DNA of 47,302 bases from Coriobacteriaceae bacterium (GCA_019421015.1 JAHZGC010000030.1:1-47302), one strand, 5' to 3'. Positions 19,118-27,999 are shown, counted from the stretch's first letter. Numbers and translations: made by a program. The notes: a model not told the origin generated them from the sequence alone.

Positions 19118-21094
19118 ATGAGCCTGATGCAGATTTGCCTACAGGGTTCGTTGATGATCGCGATCGTGTGTCTCCTGCGGGCCCTTCTGCTGCGCCGCGT
19201 TCCCAAAATGACGTTCTATATCCTGTGGCTTGTGGTGTTGGCACGTCTGCTCGTGCCGTTCTCCATTCCGGTCGCCGTGCCCGATGACTTCGTTCCCGGG
19301 TGGATTACGTCGCTTCCGTTCATGCCCGACCCCATATCGGCCGACGAGGCCGGCGCCGCGTTGGCCGGGGGGCTGGTGGGGATCTCGTCGCGCCTCATGG
19401 GCGCGGTCTCGTGGGCGCCCTCGGCCGATCCCATGGTGATCGTCCAGCGCATCTGGATGGTTGGCTCGGCGGTGGCCTTGATCGTCCTTGTGGTGCTCTA
19501 CATCTACAACATGTGGTATTTCTCTCGAGCCCTTCCCGTCGAGAACCGCATCGTGCGCGGGTGGGTCAAGGCCCATCCCACGCTGCGCCCCATCCGTGTG
19601 CGCGAAAGCCGCCGGATCCACTCTCCCCTGACCTATGGGGTCGTGCGGCCCGTCATCGTGGTGCCGGTCGACTTTCCTTGGAACGACGCCTCCAAGGCCG
19701 CGCTTATGCTCGAGCATGAATACACCCACATCGTGCGCTTTGACATCCTATACAAAGCGCTGGTCATGGCCGCCGTCTGCGTATATTGGTTCAATCCCCT
19801 CATATGGGTTATGGCGGCTTTGTCGAACCAAGACATCGAGCTTTCGTGCGACGAGCGGGTCGCCTGCCGCCTCAACCCCCACGGACGTTCGGTCTATGCG
19901 CACGCGCTGATCGATGCGGTGGAGCGACAGGGCGTCGCGCTGCCGGTCTTCAGCGGTTTTGGCGCGAGCGCCGTTGCGGGGCGCATACTGGCCTTGGGCA
20001 ACGTGCACAGGCCCTCGCTGCTGCAGGGTCTTCCCTTTGCGCTGGGGCTTGCCGTCACGGCGGCCTTCATGGCGGTCACGCCCATCGTGGCCACCGCGCC
20101 CGTGGATTCGCTCGCACGGGCCGGGCTTACCCTGTTCTCCCAACCAGCCTCCCTCTCTGAGGGCGGAAACGAGCAGGTTCGGGAGGGCGTCAACGTGCTT
20201 ACGACGCCGCGCTATGTGGTCAGGACCTCTGACGAGGCGTTTCAGGGCGGCTTGGATTGGGAGTATGCTGCCGGAGGGGACCCCCGCTGCCCCGATGGGG
20301 CCGTCGACGTGCTGGCCGTTACCGACCGAACCACAGGCGAGCTGGCCTTTATCGCGTACGGCTTTCCCTACGTGAAGCTCTACGCCGACCCCGACGTCAC
20401 GGTGGCTCCCTACGCCATGGAGGGGTTCTGCCAGTTCGTGGTAGGCCGTCCGGCGGCGGACGACTGCGCCACGGTCGTGGCCATCCCCGCAGGGCGCGAC
20501 CCCGAGCTCGCTGGGCGCTGCCCCGAGTCCCTTGAGGGCATCGTGCTCGGGGATGGCGCGGCAGGGTCCCTCGACGTGAATTCGGACGTGCTGCGCGAGA
20601 GCCGTGCCGCGGGGCTGTGCCCGAGCTTTGGTTCCCACGGGCTGCGCAACGAGGTCTGGGGCCTGGACGAGGGCGACGCGGACCCGGCGGCCTACCTGGC
20701 CCACGCCACGATGGGGGTGCGCAGCACCACGGTGGAGACGACGGCCTTCTCCATCGAGATCCCGGTCGGCATGTATGTGGCGAGCTACGGCTACAACGGG
20801 TTTTTCTACAAGGAATGGGATCTGCTCGCCCCCGAGCGCAGGGCCGCCCTGTGCTTCGAGCTGCCCGACGGCAACGACGTCTCGGTCTACTGCCGCCCTG
20901 TGGGGTCTGCCCCCGAGCGCGACGAGCTGTGGCTCCAAACCCGCGTCGAGCTGGTGTGCGGCGATGTGCCGGCACCCGAGGGCTACGAGATTGTGGTCGA
21001 AGGGCAGGTGCGCTTCACCAACGCGTCGGGCGACCTTCCGGCAAGCTCCGTCCAGGCCGAGGCAGACCTACGCATGGTTGCCGGCTGGCTGTAG
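19118..21094 (+). CDS. BlaR1-like M56 membrane metalloprotease with a novel outer domain
   Basis: A 658-residue membrane sensor-protease. Hydrophobic helices lie around residues 10-50, 110-135 and 215-235. The zinc motif HEYTH (200-204) with ELSCDE (241-246) marks the M56 active site. A last membrane helix (about 305-330) precedes an extracytoplasmic C-terminal domain of about 300 residues. In BlaR1 this outer domain is a penicillin-binding domain with SxxK; here it is instead homologous to the lipoprotein encoded at 17282-18346. On ligand binding, M56 sensors cleave their BlaI partner and derepress targets. The ligand is unknown, and because the beta-lactam sensor fold is not evident, antibiotic sensing should not be assumed. 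Confidence 0.85.
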   Translation: MSLMQICLQGSLMIAIVCLLRALLLRRVPKMTFYILWLVVLARLLVPFSIPVAVPDDFVPGWITSLPFMPDPISADEAGAALAGGLVGISSRLMGAVSWAPSADPMVIVQRIWMVGSAVALIVLVVLYIYNMWYFSRALPVENRIVRGWVKAHPTLRPIRVRESRRIHSPLTYGVVRPVIVVPVDFPWNDASKAALMLEHEYTHIVRFDILYKALVMAAVCVYWFNPLIWVMAALSNQDIELSCDERVACRLNPHGRSVYAHALIDAVERQGVALPVFSGFGASAVAGRILALGNVHRPSLLQGLPFALGLAVTAAFMAVTPIVATAPVDSLARAGLTLFSQPASLSEGGNEQVREGVNVLTTPRYVVRTSDEAFQGGLDWEYAAGGDPRCPDGAVDVLAVTDRTTGELAFIAYGFPYVKLYADPDVTVAPYAMEGFCQFVVGRPAADDCATVVAIPAGRDPELAGRCPESLEGIVLGDGAAGSLDVNSDVLRESRAAGLCPSFGSHGLRNEVWGLDEGDADPAAYLAHATMGVRSTTVETTAFSIEIPVGMYVASYGYNGFFYKEWDLLAPERRAALCFELPDGNDVSVYCRPVGSAPERDELWLQTRVELVCGDVPAPEGYEIVVEGQVRFTNASGDLPASSVQAEADLRMVAGWL

Positions 21095-21102
21095 AGCGCC
21101 CT

Positions 21103-21208
21103 TAGAGCATTTTGAATAAAACCCTGCACCGCGTTGCGTCGGGACTTATGTGCCTTAGCACACCGCGTCCCGCCGCGCCTTGTGCAGAGGCTTTCTCAAA
21201 ACGCTCTA
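21103..21208. repeat. ~105 bp dispersed palindromic repeat, copy C
   Basis: The ends TAGAGCATTTTGA and TCAAAACGCTCTA are near-perfect inverted repeats. The core GGGACTTATGTGCCTTAGC and CGCGCCTTGTGCAG matches copies A and B. It fills the space between the convergent M56 gene and ackA, and its right end supplies the ackA stop codon. Confidence 0.85.
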
Positions 21209-22417
21209 CAGCACGCTCACGATGGCGTCGGTCTCGCGGGCGATGCGCATCTCCTCGTCGGTGGTGACCACGCAGATCTTGATGGGCGAGTCGTCGATCG
21301 AGATGATGCGGTTCACGCCGATCTGCCCGGTCACGTGGTTGCGCTCGCGGTCCAAGATCATGCCCATGTGGGCCAGCCCCGCAAAGATGCGCTCGCGCAG
21401 CTCCCAGGAGTTCTCGCCGATGCCGGCGGTGACCACCACGGCGTCGGTGCGCGTCATGACGGCGTAGAACGACCCGATGGCCTTCTGCACCTTGTAGACG
21501 TACATGTCGATGGCAAGCCCCGCGCGCTCGTCGCCGGCGTCGGCGGCTGCCAACACGTCGCGCATGTCGGACCCGATACCCGAGACGCCCAAGATGCCGC
21601 TCTGCTTGTTCAGCAGCTCGTCCATCTCGTCGAAGGTCTTGCCCTCGCGGCGCATGATGTAGGTGATGATGGCCGGGTCGATGCTGCCCGAGCGCGTGCC
21701 CATCATGAGCCCCTCGAGCGGCGTGAACCCCATGGTGGTGTCGATGGACTCGCCGTGGTTGACCGCCGTGATGGAGCCGCCATTGCCCAAATGGCAGGTG
21801 ATGAGCCCCAGGTCCTTGAGGGGCCGGCCCAAAAGGTTGGCCGCCTGCTGCGCCGCGTAGCGGTGGCTCGTGCCGTGGGCGCCGTAGCGGCGGATACGGT
21901 AGTCGTCGTAGTAGCGCAGGGGCAGCGGGTACATGTAGGCCTTGGGCGGCATCGTCTGGTGGAACGCCGTGTCGAAGACGGCCACCTGCGGCGTGCCGGG
22001 CATGAGGCGGCGCAGCAGGTCGATGCAGGCATCGGCGCTGGGGTTGTGCAGGGGAGCCAGCTCCTCGCAGCGGGCGAGCTTCTCGCGCGCGTCGTCGTCG
22101 ACCAGCACGGCCTCGCAGAAGTACTCGCCGCCGGCCACGACGCGGTTGCCCACGGCGTCGATCTGGTCGAGGCTCTGGATGGGAGACGCCGGGTCGCTCA
22201 CCAGCATGTGCAGCAGCTCCTCCAGGCAGCCGGCCACCGAGAGGCCCTCGACCGCGCAGGGCTTCTTTGCGAAGTCGGGGGCAAACGCCACGTTCATGAA
22301 GGCCTGCGGGGTGCCGACCTTCTCGGCCAGGCACTTCATGAGCGAGATCTTTCCGTTGGTCTGGATGAGCTGGCACTTGAGCGACGAGCTTCCGGCGTTC
22401 ACAACGAGCACGAGCAT
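21206..22417 (-). CDS. ackA: Acetate kinase
   Basis: AckA converts acetyl phosphate and ADP to acetate and ATP, a main energy-yielding step in fermentation. The 403-residue protein shows the family signatures VLVVNAGSSSLKCQL at the N-terminus, NRVVAGGEYF, VAVFDTAFHQTMP, YGAHGTSHRYAA, LGNGGSITAVNHGESIDTTM, and GIGENSWELRERI near the end. The length is normal. No phosphotransacetylase gene is adjacent. The TAG stop is formed by the terminal inverted repeat of copy C, so the C-terminal end of the gene and the repeat have merged. Confidence 0.97.
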   Translation of the reverse strand: MLVLVVNAGSSSLKCQLIQTNGKISLMKCLAEKVGTPQAFMNVAFAPDFAKKPCAVEGLSVAGCLEELLHMLVSDPASPIQSLDQIDAVGNRVVAGGEYFCEAVLVDDDAREKLARCEELAPLHNPSADACIDLLRRLMPGTPQVAVFDTAFHQTMPPKAYMYPLPLRYYDDYRIRRYGAHGTSHRYAAQQAANLLGRPLKDLGLITCHLGNGGSITAVNHGESIDTTMGFTPLEGLMMGTRSGSIDPAIITYIMRREGKTFDEMDELLNKQSGILGVSGIGSDMRDVLAAADAGDERAGLAIDMYVYKVQKAIGSFYAVMTRTDAVVVTAGIGENSWELRERIFAGLAHMGMILDRERNHVTGQIGVNRIISIDDSPIKICVVTTDEEMRIARETDAIVSVL

Positions 22418-22512
22418 GGCGGCCTCGATTCCAGGAGGGTGGGGCAGGCGAGAAGCCCGCGAGGTATATGGGTGGTTGTACCCCGTGGGGGCGGTTTGGC
22501 GCGTGACGCCCG

Positions 22513-24024
22513 TCACAGCCCTATGAGATCCTGCAGCTCGTCGCGGGTGTGGACCTCGAGCTTGGCGTAGAGTCGGCGGGCGTGGGCTCGTACAGTGTTC
22601 TCGCTGATGTAGAGTTCTTCGGCGATAAAGGCTTTTGAGCGGCCCTTAGCCAGCAGCTTGAGCACCTCGACCTCGCGGTCGGTGAGGCCGCGCTCGCGTC
22701 CGATGATGTCGCAGCGCACGTCGATGGTGGCGTGCTCCTGAACGGGGACCTTCTCGTTCATGTCGTCGAAGATACGACGGATGTCGGGGTTGGTGGAACC
22801 CAGGCAAAAGACCATGGCCACGCCCAAGGTCCAAAGCGATCCCAGGCACACGGGAATCGCCCAAGAGGCTGCGTTGTGGGCCAGTACAAAGTAACCGAAC
22901 AGCCCTCCCAGATACGAGCCTCCCACGTAGAGGCTCCACCCAAAGCCAAAGACCGCAAAGGGATGGAGCCAGCTGTGGTGGGCCACGTCCGAGAGCAGCA
23001 GCCAGAGCAGAATCACGATGAGGCTCGTGGTGACGCTGCTGCAGATGGAGCGCAGGCCTTCGAGGGACCCGAGGCCCGAGCAGACGATGGATGTGGCGAG
23101 AAAGAGGAACACGAAGCGCCAGAGCTGCACAAAGTCGACGACACGGTTCAGCTTGAATATCCAGAGGAGAACGGCGACAGAAAAGGCCAGCTCGATGATG
23201 TGACCGAGAAACAGCATCCAAGGACCGCCGGAGCCTCCGCCTGCTACGAAGGTCTGCAGGCGCCGCACCGTGCAGAAGACGAACACGCACACGGCGACGG
23301 GGGCGAGCGATGTGTAGGTATCGCGCCGGTACAGGATTTCTCCGCGGCGTTCATAGGGCGCGACCCAGTTGGTCTTGGCCATGCTGCGCAGGGACAGGAG
23401 GGAGACGACGGGCAGGGCGAGCGCGCAGACGGCGTCTACCGGCGCTGGGGCCGTGTCGAGGACGACTTTGACGATGGGCCCGATGATGTAGGAGCCAAAC
23501 AGGCAGACGGCCGCGTCGCGGATGTTGAGGTCGGCGTAGGGAATGGACCAGCGAAGGTAGCCCCAGCCCATGCAAAGGCCGGCGCTTATGACGTTTGCCC
23601 AGTTCCATCCGGCTGATTGGAATCCGAGCAGCGATTGGAGCGCTACCGACACGGTCGTGGCCAGCATGAGTGTCGTCATAGGGACGTCCCAGGCAAATAC
23701 CTTGGAGGAGACGCCCGCGGGATCGAGGTGCGGGCGGCCTGCGGATTGCCCGGCGCGGGACTTGAGGGTGAAGGCGACGGCAACGGCAAGCATGGCGAAG
23801 GTCATCACGCCGTAGATGGTGAGCCAGCGGGGGGAGCTGGAGCGCATAGGGGTGGTGTTGAACCAATAGATCCAGACGTGCATGGTCCACAGGCTGAAGA
23901 AGGGAAGCAGGTGCTTGAGGGGCAGCTTGAGGATGCCGGGGTCGTGCAGGGAGCCGACGGCGGGGAGTGTTCGGTTCGGCCATCCGGCCGGGGCCTGCCC
24001 CTCCTTGTGAAGTGCGTGCTTCAT
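22513..24024 (-). CDS. LuxR-family regulator with multi-pass membrane N-terminus (1)
   Basis: A 503-residue protein with about ten hydrophobic segments over residues 25-410 and a C-terminal LuxR helix-turn-helix (LTDREVEVLKLLAKGRSKAF, ISENTVRAHARRLYAKLEVHTR). This architecture, a membrane sensor fused to a LuxR DNA-binding domain, is abundant in Eggerthellaceae beside respiratory reductases. The start is chosen from AAGGGG seven bases upstream. It lies downstream of, and on the same strand as, the flavoprotein-hexahaem cytochrome operon, separated by a strong terminator, so it probably has its own promoter; a TATACT box lies at 24080-24085 on the minus strand. Its targets and signal are unknown. 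Confidence 0.87.
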   Translation of the reverse strand: MKHALHKEGQAPAGWPNRTLPAVGSLHDPGILKLPLKHLLPFFSLWTMHVWIYWFNTTPMRSSSPRWLTIYGVMTFAMLAVAVAFTLKSRAGQSAGRPHLDPAGVSSKVFAWDVPMTTLMLATTVSVALQSLLGFQSAGWNWANVISAGLCMGWGYLRWSIPYADLNIRDAAVCLFGSYIIGPIVKVVLDTAPAPVDAVCALALPVVSLLSLRSMAKTNWVAPYERRGEILYRRDTYTSLAPVAVCVFVFCTVRRLQTFVAGGGSGGPWMLFLGHIIELAFSVAVLLWIFKLNRVVDFVQLWRFVFLFLATSIVCSGLGSLEGLRSICSSVTTSLIVILLWLLLSDVAHHSWLHPFAVFGFGWSLYVGGSYLGGLFGYFVLAHNAASWAIPVCLGSLWTLGVAMVFCLGSTNPDIRRIFDDMNEKVPVQEHATIDVRCDIIGRERGLTDREVEVLKLLAKGRSKAFIAEELYISENTVRAHARRLYAKLEVHTRDELQDLIGL

Positions 24025-24155
24025 CTTGCTGCCCCTTGCCGCGCGGCTTGTTGTGCGGATCGGCCGAAATACCTGGTCAAGTATAGCAATCGGATACAAA
24101 AGAAAGGGCGGCGACGCGGAGCATCCCTGGTAAACGTTGTCTGGGAACCCGCTGC

Positions 24156-24202
24156 AAAAAAGGCGGCCGACGTGGGACGGTGAGCCGCGCGCCGGCCGCC
24201 TT
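24156..24202 (-). terminator. Rho-independent terminator after the hexahaem cytochrome gene
   Basis: On the minus strand a perfect 10-bp stem (AAGGCGGCCG with CGGCCGCCTT) is followed by a run of six T. It ends the flavoprotein-cytochrome operon before the LuxR gene. Confidence 0.88.
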
Positions 24203-24235
24203 GTACGGGCGGATGGGGATTCTTGTTTACGGGTT

Positions 24236-24886
24236 TTACGAGTGGCAGGTGTAGCACTCATACACGTCTTCGTGGTGACAGTCCTGGCAGAGCGTCGGGG
24301 CCAGGCTTGCGGGCTTGGATTCGGCGTGCATCTTATGGCAGCTCTGGCAGGAGATGTCCTTGTGCTCCTTGACGTCGGGGATGTCGTGGGGGTTTACCAC
24401 GGTGCCTTCGGAGTCGGTGAGGGCGGAGCAGTCGGCGGTCGCTTCGGCGAGCGCCTCTGAGGGATGGCAGGTCGCGCAGGTTTCGACGGAGAGGTCGCTC
24501 TTCTTGAGCTTGGTGGGCACTTTGGCGTTGGGCTTCATCTTGCCATGGATGTCGATGAGCGCGTCGTCGGCGTGGCAGTCGGTGCAGCCGAGGCCGAGCG
24601 CCGTGTGCAGCGAGGCCGCACAGGTCTCGTCGTCGAGGGACTTGGCGGGAACCTCGTGGCACGAGGTGCAGTCCGTCTCGTCTGCCCAGGCAAGCAGCTC
24701 GTCGCTGGGGCCGGCCGCTTGCGCCTCGTCTTGCTGTTCGGCCTTGTTGGCAGCCTGCTGAGCCTGGGTGTCGGCTTTGTCGGTGGCCTTGCCAGCGGCA
24801 GCCGTGGCGGCGAAGGCCGCACAGGGAAGTGCAAGGGCCAGCGCGCACGACAAAGCCGCGATGGCGTGGCGAACCTGAATGTGCAT
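24236..24886 (-). CDS. Exported hexahaem c-type cytochrome
   Basis: A 216-residue periplasmic-type cytochrome with a Sec signal peptide (about 1-27), an Ala/Gln-rich linker, and six haem motifs: CTSCH (73-77), CTDCH (101-105), CATCH (137-141), CQSCH (180-184), CQDCH (200-204) and CYTCH (211-215). Additional histidines in between can serve as sixth ligands. It resembles the small tetrahaem/c3-like electron carriers that feed FAD reductases. The start follows GGAGGG. It is the downstream gene of a two-gene operon with the Tat flavoprotein at 25024-26697, so it probably donates electrons to that enzyme. Confidence 0.88.
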   Translation of the reverse strand: MHIQVRHAIAALSCALALALPCAAFAATAAAGKATDKADTQAQQAANKAEQQDEAQAAGPSDELLAWADETDCTSCHEVPAKSLDDETCAASLHTALGLGCTDCHADDALIDIHGKMKPNAKVPTKLKKSDLSVETCATCHPSEALAEATADCSALTDSEGTVVNPHDIPDVKEHKDISCQSCHKMHAESKPASLAPTLCQDCHHEDVYECYTCHS

Positions 24887-24933
24887 GGTTTTCCCTCCGT
24901 GGTCGGGTGTCAGTCGGATCGGATGCAGGGATG

Positions 24934-24963
24934 CGCCCCGAAAGGACTGGTCTTCTCGGGGCG
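24934..24963 (-). other. Intra-operon hairpin between flavoprotein and cytochrome genes
   Basis: CGCCCCGA (24934-24941) and TCGGGGCG (24956-24963) form a perfect 8-bp stem in the 137-base gap between the two operon genes. There is no T run, so an mRNA processing or stability role is more likely than termination. Confidence 0.45.
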
Positions 24964-25023
24964 CAGCGGTTTGGCTATGGTTGGGCCGCTTGGGGTCGTT
25001 TGGCGTTGCGGCCGCAGGCGATC

Positions 25024-26697
25024 TTACGCCCAGCTCTCCAGGGCGCTCACAGACTGGCCGGCCACCATGCCGTTGGTGAACGCCTCGCAGACGTTGCCGC
25101 CGCCGGCGTAGTAGCGGTAGAACAGCGAGCCGAACTCGCCAGCCTCGTACAGGCGCGGGATGGGGTTGCCCTTCCAGTCCTTGACCTGCATCTCGGGCGT
25201 GCGGTCGCCGCCGCCGTTGGTGTTGAGGTAGGAGAGGCACACGCGGGTGGCGTAGAAGGGGCCGTCGGTGATGCCCATGCCGACGCCGTCCTCGCCCTCT
25301 TCGGCCTTGGTGGGGGTGCGACCGAAGACCGGGTCCTCGCCGTTGGCGCCGTTCTCGTTGTATTGGGTGATGGTGTCGATGAAGTTGGCCAGGTCATCGC
25401 CCTCGAAGCCCATCTTCTCGCCGAGCTCTTCGATGGTATCGGCCATCAGGACGATGCCCATGTCGACCTCTTCGAGGTTGTCGTCGGACCACTGGTGGAT
25501 ACCGTCCTCTTCGCCGTGCAGGCCGACCCAGCCCTGGCCTTCGACGGGGTTGGACCAGTTGAAGATGGTCTTGATGCCGCGGCGCGTCTCGTCGTACACC
25601 ATCCACCAGGGGTAGTTGGCGGTCTCGAGGGTGGGCTGCTCCTGGATGAAGCAGGGCTCGGGGTAGCGCTTGTCGTGGGCAGGCCAGCGGGTGTTCTCGT
25701 TGTAGAAGCGCTTGCCGTGATTGTTGATGTACACCATGTGGGTCAGGTCGCCGGCGTCCCAGACAGAGCAGGACTGGTGGTACTGCTTGGAGAGGTCGTA
25801 CTGGCAGGCGGAGCCATACTCGACGGCGGCCATGTGGCGCAGCTTGGCGCCGATCTCCATGAGCATCAGGATACCGTCGCCGGTGTTGTAGGGCGAACCG
25901 ATCTGGAACTGCTCGTAGTGCTGGCGCACGAAGTCGCGGACCATGTCGTAGTTGTTCTCGAAGCCGCCACAGGCCATGATGACGCCCTTGTTGGCCTTGA
26001 CGGTCTTCTCGACGCCGTCGATCTCGGCGCGGACGCCAAAGACCTCCTTGGTCGTCGGGTCGAAGATGAGGTGGGTGACGGGGGCGTCGTAGTTCACGGT
26101 GATGGAGTCGGCGTAGCGGTCCTCGATGACGTCGAGCAGGGCGTGCCACTTGTTGTAGCCCTCGCCCTTATCGTACTCGGTCTCGATCTTCATGCTCAGG
26201 ACGTTGGACTTCTCGTAGGTCACGCCGTTGAAGGTCTTGGACTGGCGGTCGGGGTCGTTCTCGGAAATCTCGACCTCGAAGACGTTGTCGTTGAACCAGT
26301 AGGGCATAGCCTCGACGTTGGCGGCCATGGCCTGGACCTCGTCCTCGGGGCAGCCGTCCCATGCGATGGCGCGCCAGTAGTCGGCGGCACCTTCGCCGCT
26401 GGCGAGCTGGATATAGCCGCAGCACACGGCGCTGTTACCGCCGGCGTGCTCCTTGGGGGCCTTCTCGAACACCTGGACCTGGGAGCCGGCGGCAGCGGCG
26501 GAGATGGCGCTGGCCTCGCCGGCGAACCCGAAGCCCATGACGACGACGTCGGTCTCGATATCCCAGGACTCGGGCAGGTCGTTGATGTGGGCGGGCGTCT
26601 CGGCGAACGCCACGTTGGTGGCGGCGGCCAAGGCGGCGGCCATGCTCATGCCGGCTGCGGTGGCGCCCTTTACAAACGAACGACGGCTAGTGGACAT
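25024..26697 (-). CDS. Tat-exported FAD-dependent fumarate-reductase-family flavoprotein (1)
   Basis: A 557-residue flavoprotein with a clear Tat signal (SRRSFVKGA at 4-12). The FAD-binding Rossmann motif is VVVMGFGFAGEASAISAA, and the C-terminal FAD motif includes IPRLYEAGEFGSLF and AGGGNVCEAF. It belongs to the FAD_binding_2 family (fumarate reductase flavoprotein, ketosteroid dehydrogenase, urocanate reductase and related enzymes) and lacks the FMN-binding domain seen in the protein at 45022. Electrons probably come from the hexahaem cytochrome encoded just downstream. Members of this family in gut Coriobacteriia reduce many organic acceptors, so the substrate cannot be assigned. The start follows GGGGAGG. 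Confidence 0.88.
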   Translation of the reverse strand: MSTSRRSFVKGATAAGMSMAAALAAATNVAFAETPAHINDLPESWDIETDVVVMGFGFAGEASAISAAAAGSQVQVFEKAPKEHAGGNSAVCCGYIQLASGEGAADYWRAIAWDGCPEDEVQAMAANVEAMPYWFNDNVFEVEISENDPDRQSKTFNGVTYEKSNVLSMKIETEYDKGEGYNKWHALLDVIEDRYADSITVNYDAPVTHLIFDPTTKEVFGVRAEIDGVEKTVKANKGVIMACGGFENNYDMVRDFVRQHYEQFQIGSPYNTGDGILMLMEIGAKLRHMAAVEYGSACQYDLSKQYHQSCSVWDAGDLTHMVYINNHGKRFYNENTRWPAHDKRYPEPCFIQEQPTLETANYPWWMVYDETRRGIKTIFNWSNPVEGQGWVGLHGEEDGIHQWSDDNLEEVDMGIVLMADTIEELGEKMGFEGDDLANFIDTITQYNENGANGEDPVFGRTPTKAEEGEDGVGMGITDGPFYATRVCLSYLNTNGGGDRTPEMQVKDWKGNPIPRLYEAGEFGSLFYRYYAGGGNVCEAFTNGMVAGQSVSALESWA

Positions 26698-27126
26698 GCT
26701 TGCATCCTCCCCTTAAAGAGACGTTGGCGGGCCGTTTGGCACCGTGGGCGCCGTTGCCCGCCGTGGACGAGTTCTATTTTGGGAGGCGGGGTGCACAAAG
26801 CATCTTCCAAAGAGGGTACATTGGCGTTTATAGGGTTCTACCAGGGGAAATGACAGGCTAACACTTTACGTGTTACAGGTGGTTTGGAGAGAAACTCACA
26901 CCTGTTGAACCTTGCGGTTGGGAGAGGGGGACGGGTTGCCTCTGCCCCTGCCCGTTAAACGGAAGGCTGGGGCAACGCTCACGGGCCTCGTGCTCTAAGA
27001 GTCTGCCGACATTGATTTGGAGTCCCTCTATGCGCGACGAACCGACGACCTGATGGGCCTCTCTGCACGACGCGCCGTCTGTGCCCTACAATAGCCCTGC
27101 GTCGAAATCGTGGCAAAGGGGGGGGC
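26698..27126. promoter_or_regulatory. Divergent intergenic region between flavoprotein 1 and LysR gene
   Basis: A 429-base non-coding region. It holds a perfect inverted repeat TAACAC-N5-GTGTTA (26859-26875) and, directly after it, a ~56-nt motif (26875-26930) that recurs at 30040-30095. ACAGGTG (26875-26881) can pair with CACCTGT (26899-26905). No convincing open frame was seen. Confidence 0.5.
26859..26875. promoter_or_regulatory. Palindromic candidate regulator-binding site
   Basis: TAACAC, five bases, then GTGTTA: a perfect 17-bp interrupted palindrome between divergent genes, about 160 bases from the flavoprotein start and 250 from the LysR gene start. The size and position suit a LysR or other dimeric regulator. 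Confidence 0.45.
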
Positions 27127-27999
27127 ATGGAGATCCAGCAGCTCAGATACTTCGTTCATGCGGCGTGCTGCTCGAGCTTCCGCGAGGCGGCCGAGGGCCT
27201 CTTCGTCACGCGGGCCGCCCTGGGCAAGGCAATCTCGACCCTTGAAGCTGAGCTGGGACAGCCCCTGTTTGACCGTTCGCGCGACGGTGTGTGCCCCACC
27301 GCCTTTGCCGCTTCCTATCTGAACCAGGCGCGGGCCCTCGTTGACGATTTCGACCGTCTGGCCGCCGCCATGAAGGGCGATGTTCGGATTCCCGAGGTGC
27401 ACCTGTGTATCCCAACCTCGTGGTACGGTCACTTCGCCGACCGGGTAGACGCTTGTCGCGCAGCTTTTGCCGGCCGCGTGGAGGTGCTGGTCGAAAGCTG
27501 CACCGACGCCGAGTGCGTCCGGCGTTTCTCCTCCGGCGCCGCAGAGCTCGTTGTGACTCACATCCCGCTCAAAAACGCCTATGACGAGGGGCTTCTTCTC
27601 CTGCGTACGCCGCTCTATATCGCCATGAGCGAACGTAATCCCTTGGCGGTCAAAGAGGAGTTGACGATCGAGGACCTGTTCGACCAGGACATTTTTTACT
27701 ACACATGCGGTTTTGACCAAGTTTGGTGGGTTCCCACTGTCGGCAACGGCCGCGGCCACTTCGACAACGACCTCATGCACATCTATGCTTGCGTGCATCG
27801 CAACGAAGGGGTTCTTCCCACGCCGCTCTATACGGTTCCCGAGTTCCAGCAGGGCATCGTGTGCCGTCCTGGCCCCAAAGGGGAGCACGACACGATCGAG
27901 ACGTTTTGCTATATTGCGTCGGACGTGCGGCGAGACCCGCATCTTCTCGAGGCGTGCCTTGAGGTGCGGAAGGTCCTGGCGTCCTCTTCGGTCCCGTAG
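27127..27999 (+). CDS. LysR-family transcriptional regulator
   Basis: A 290-residue regulator. The N-terminal winged helix-turn-helix reads MEIQQLRYFVHAACCSSFREAAEGLFVTRAAL in outline, followed by the linker helix LEAELGQPLFDR, all typical of LysR. The remainder is a diverged substrate-binding domain; two adjacent cysteines in the recognition domain and a Trp-rich segment (FDQVWWVPTVG) are unusual. It sits between two flavoprotein genes, divergent from one and 124 bases upstream of the other in the same direction. Either could be the target. The start follows a run of G with weak AAAGGGG. Confidence 0.9.
   Translation: MEIQQLRYFVHAACCSSFREAAEGLFVTRAALGKAISTLEAELGQPLFDRSRDGVCPTAFAASYLNQARALVDDFDRLAAAMKGDVRIPEVHLCIPTSWYGHFADRVDACRAAFAGRVEVLVESCTDAECVRRFSSGAAELVVTHIPLKNAYDEGLLLLRTPLYIAMSERNPLAVKEELTIEDLFDQDIFYYTCGFDQVWWVPTVGNGRGHFDNDLMHIYACVHRNEGVLPTPLYTVPEFQQGIVCRPGPKGEHDTIETFCYIASDVRRDPHLLEACLEVRKVLASSSVP

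Noticed and set aside
19118..21094. Beta-lactam resistance sensor
   Set aside because: Only the M56 core and BlaI partner resemble BlaR1; the outer domain is different and no beta-lactamase or PBP gene is nearby.
24829..26853. 674-codon open frame antisense to flavoprotein 1
   Set aside because: Shadow frame; Gly/Val/Leu-rich composition without motifs.
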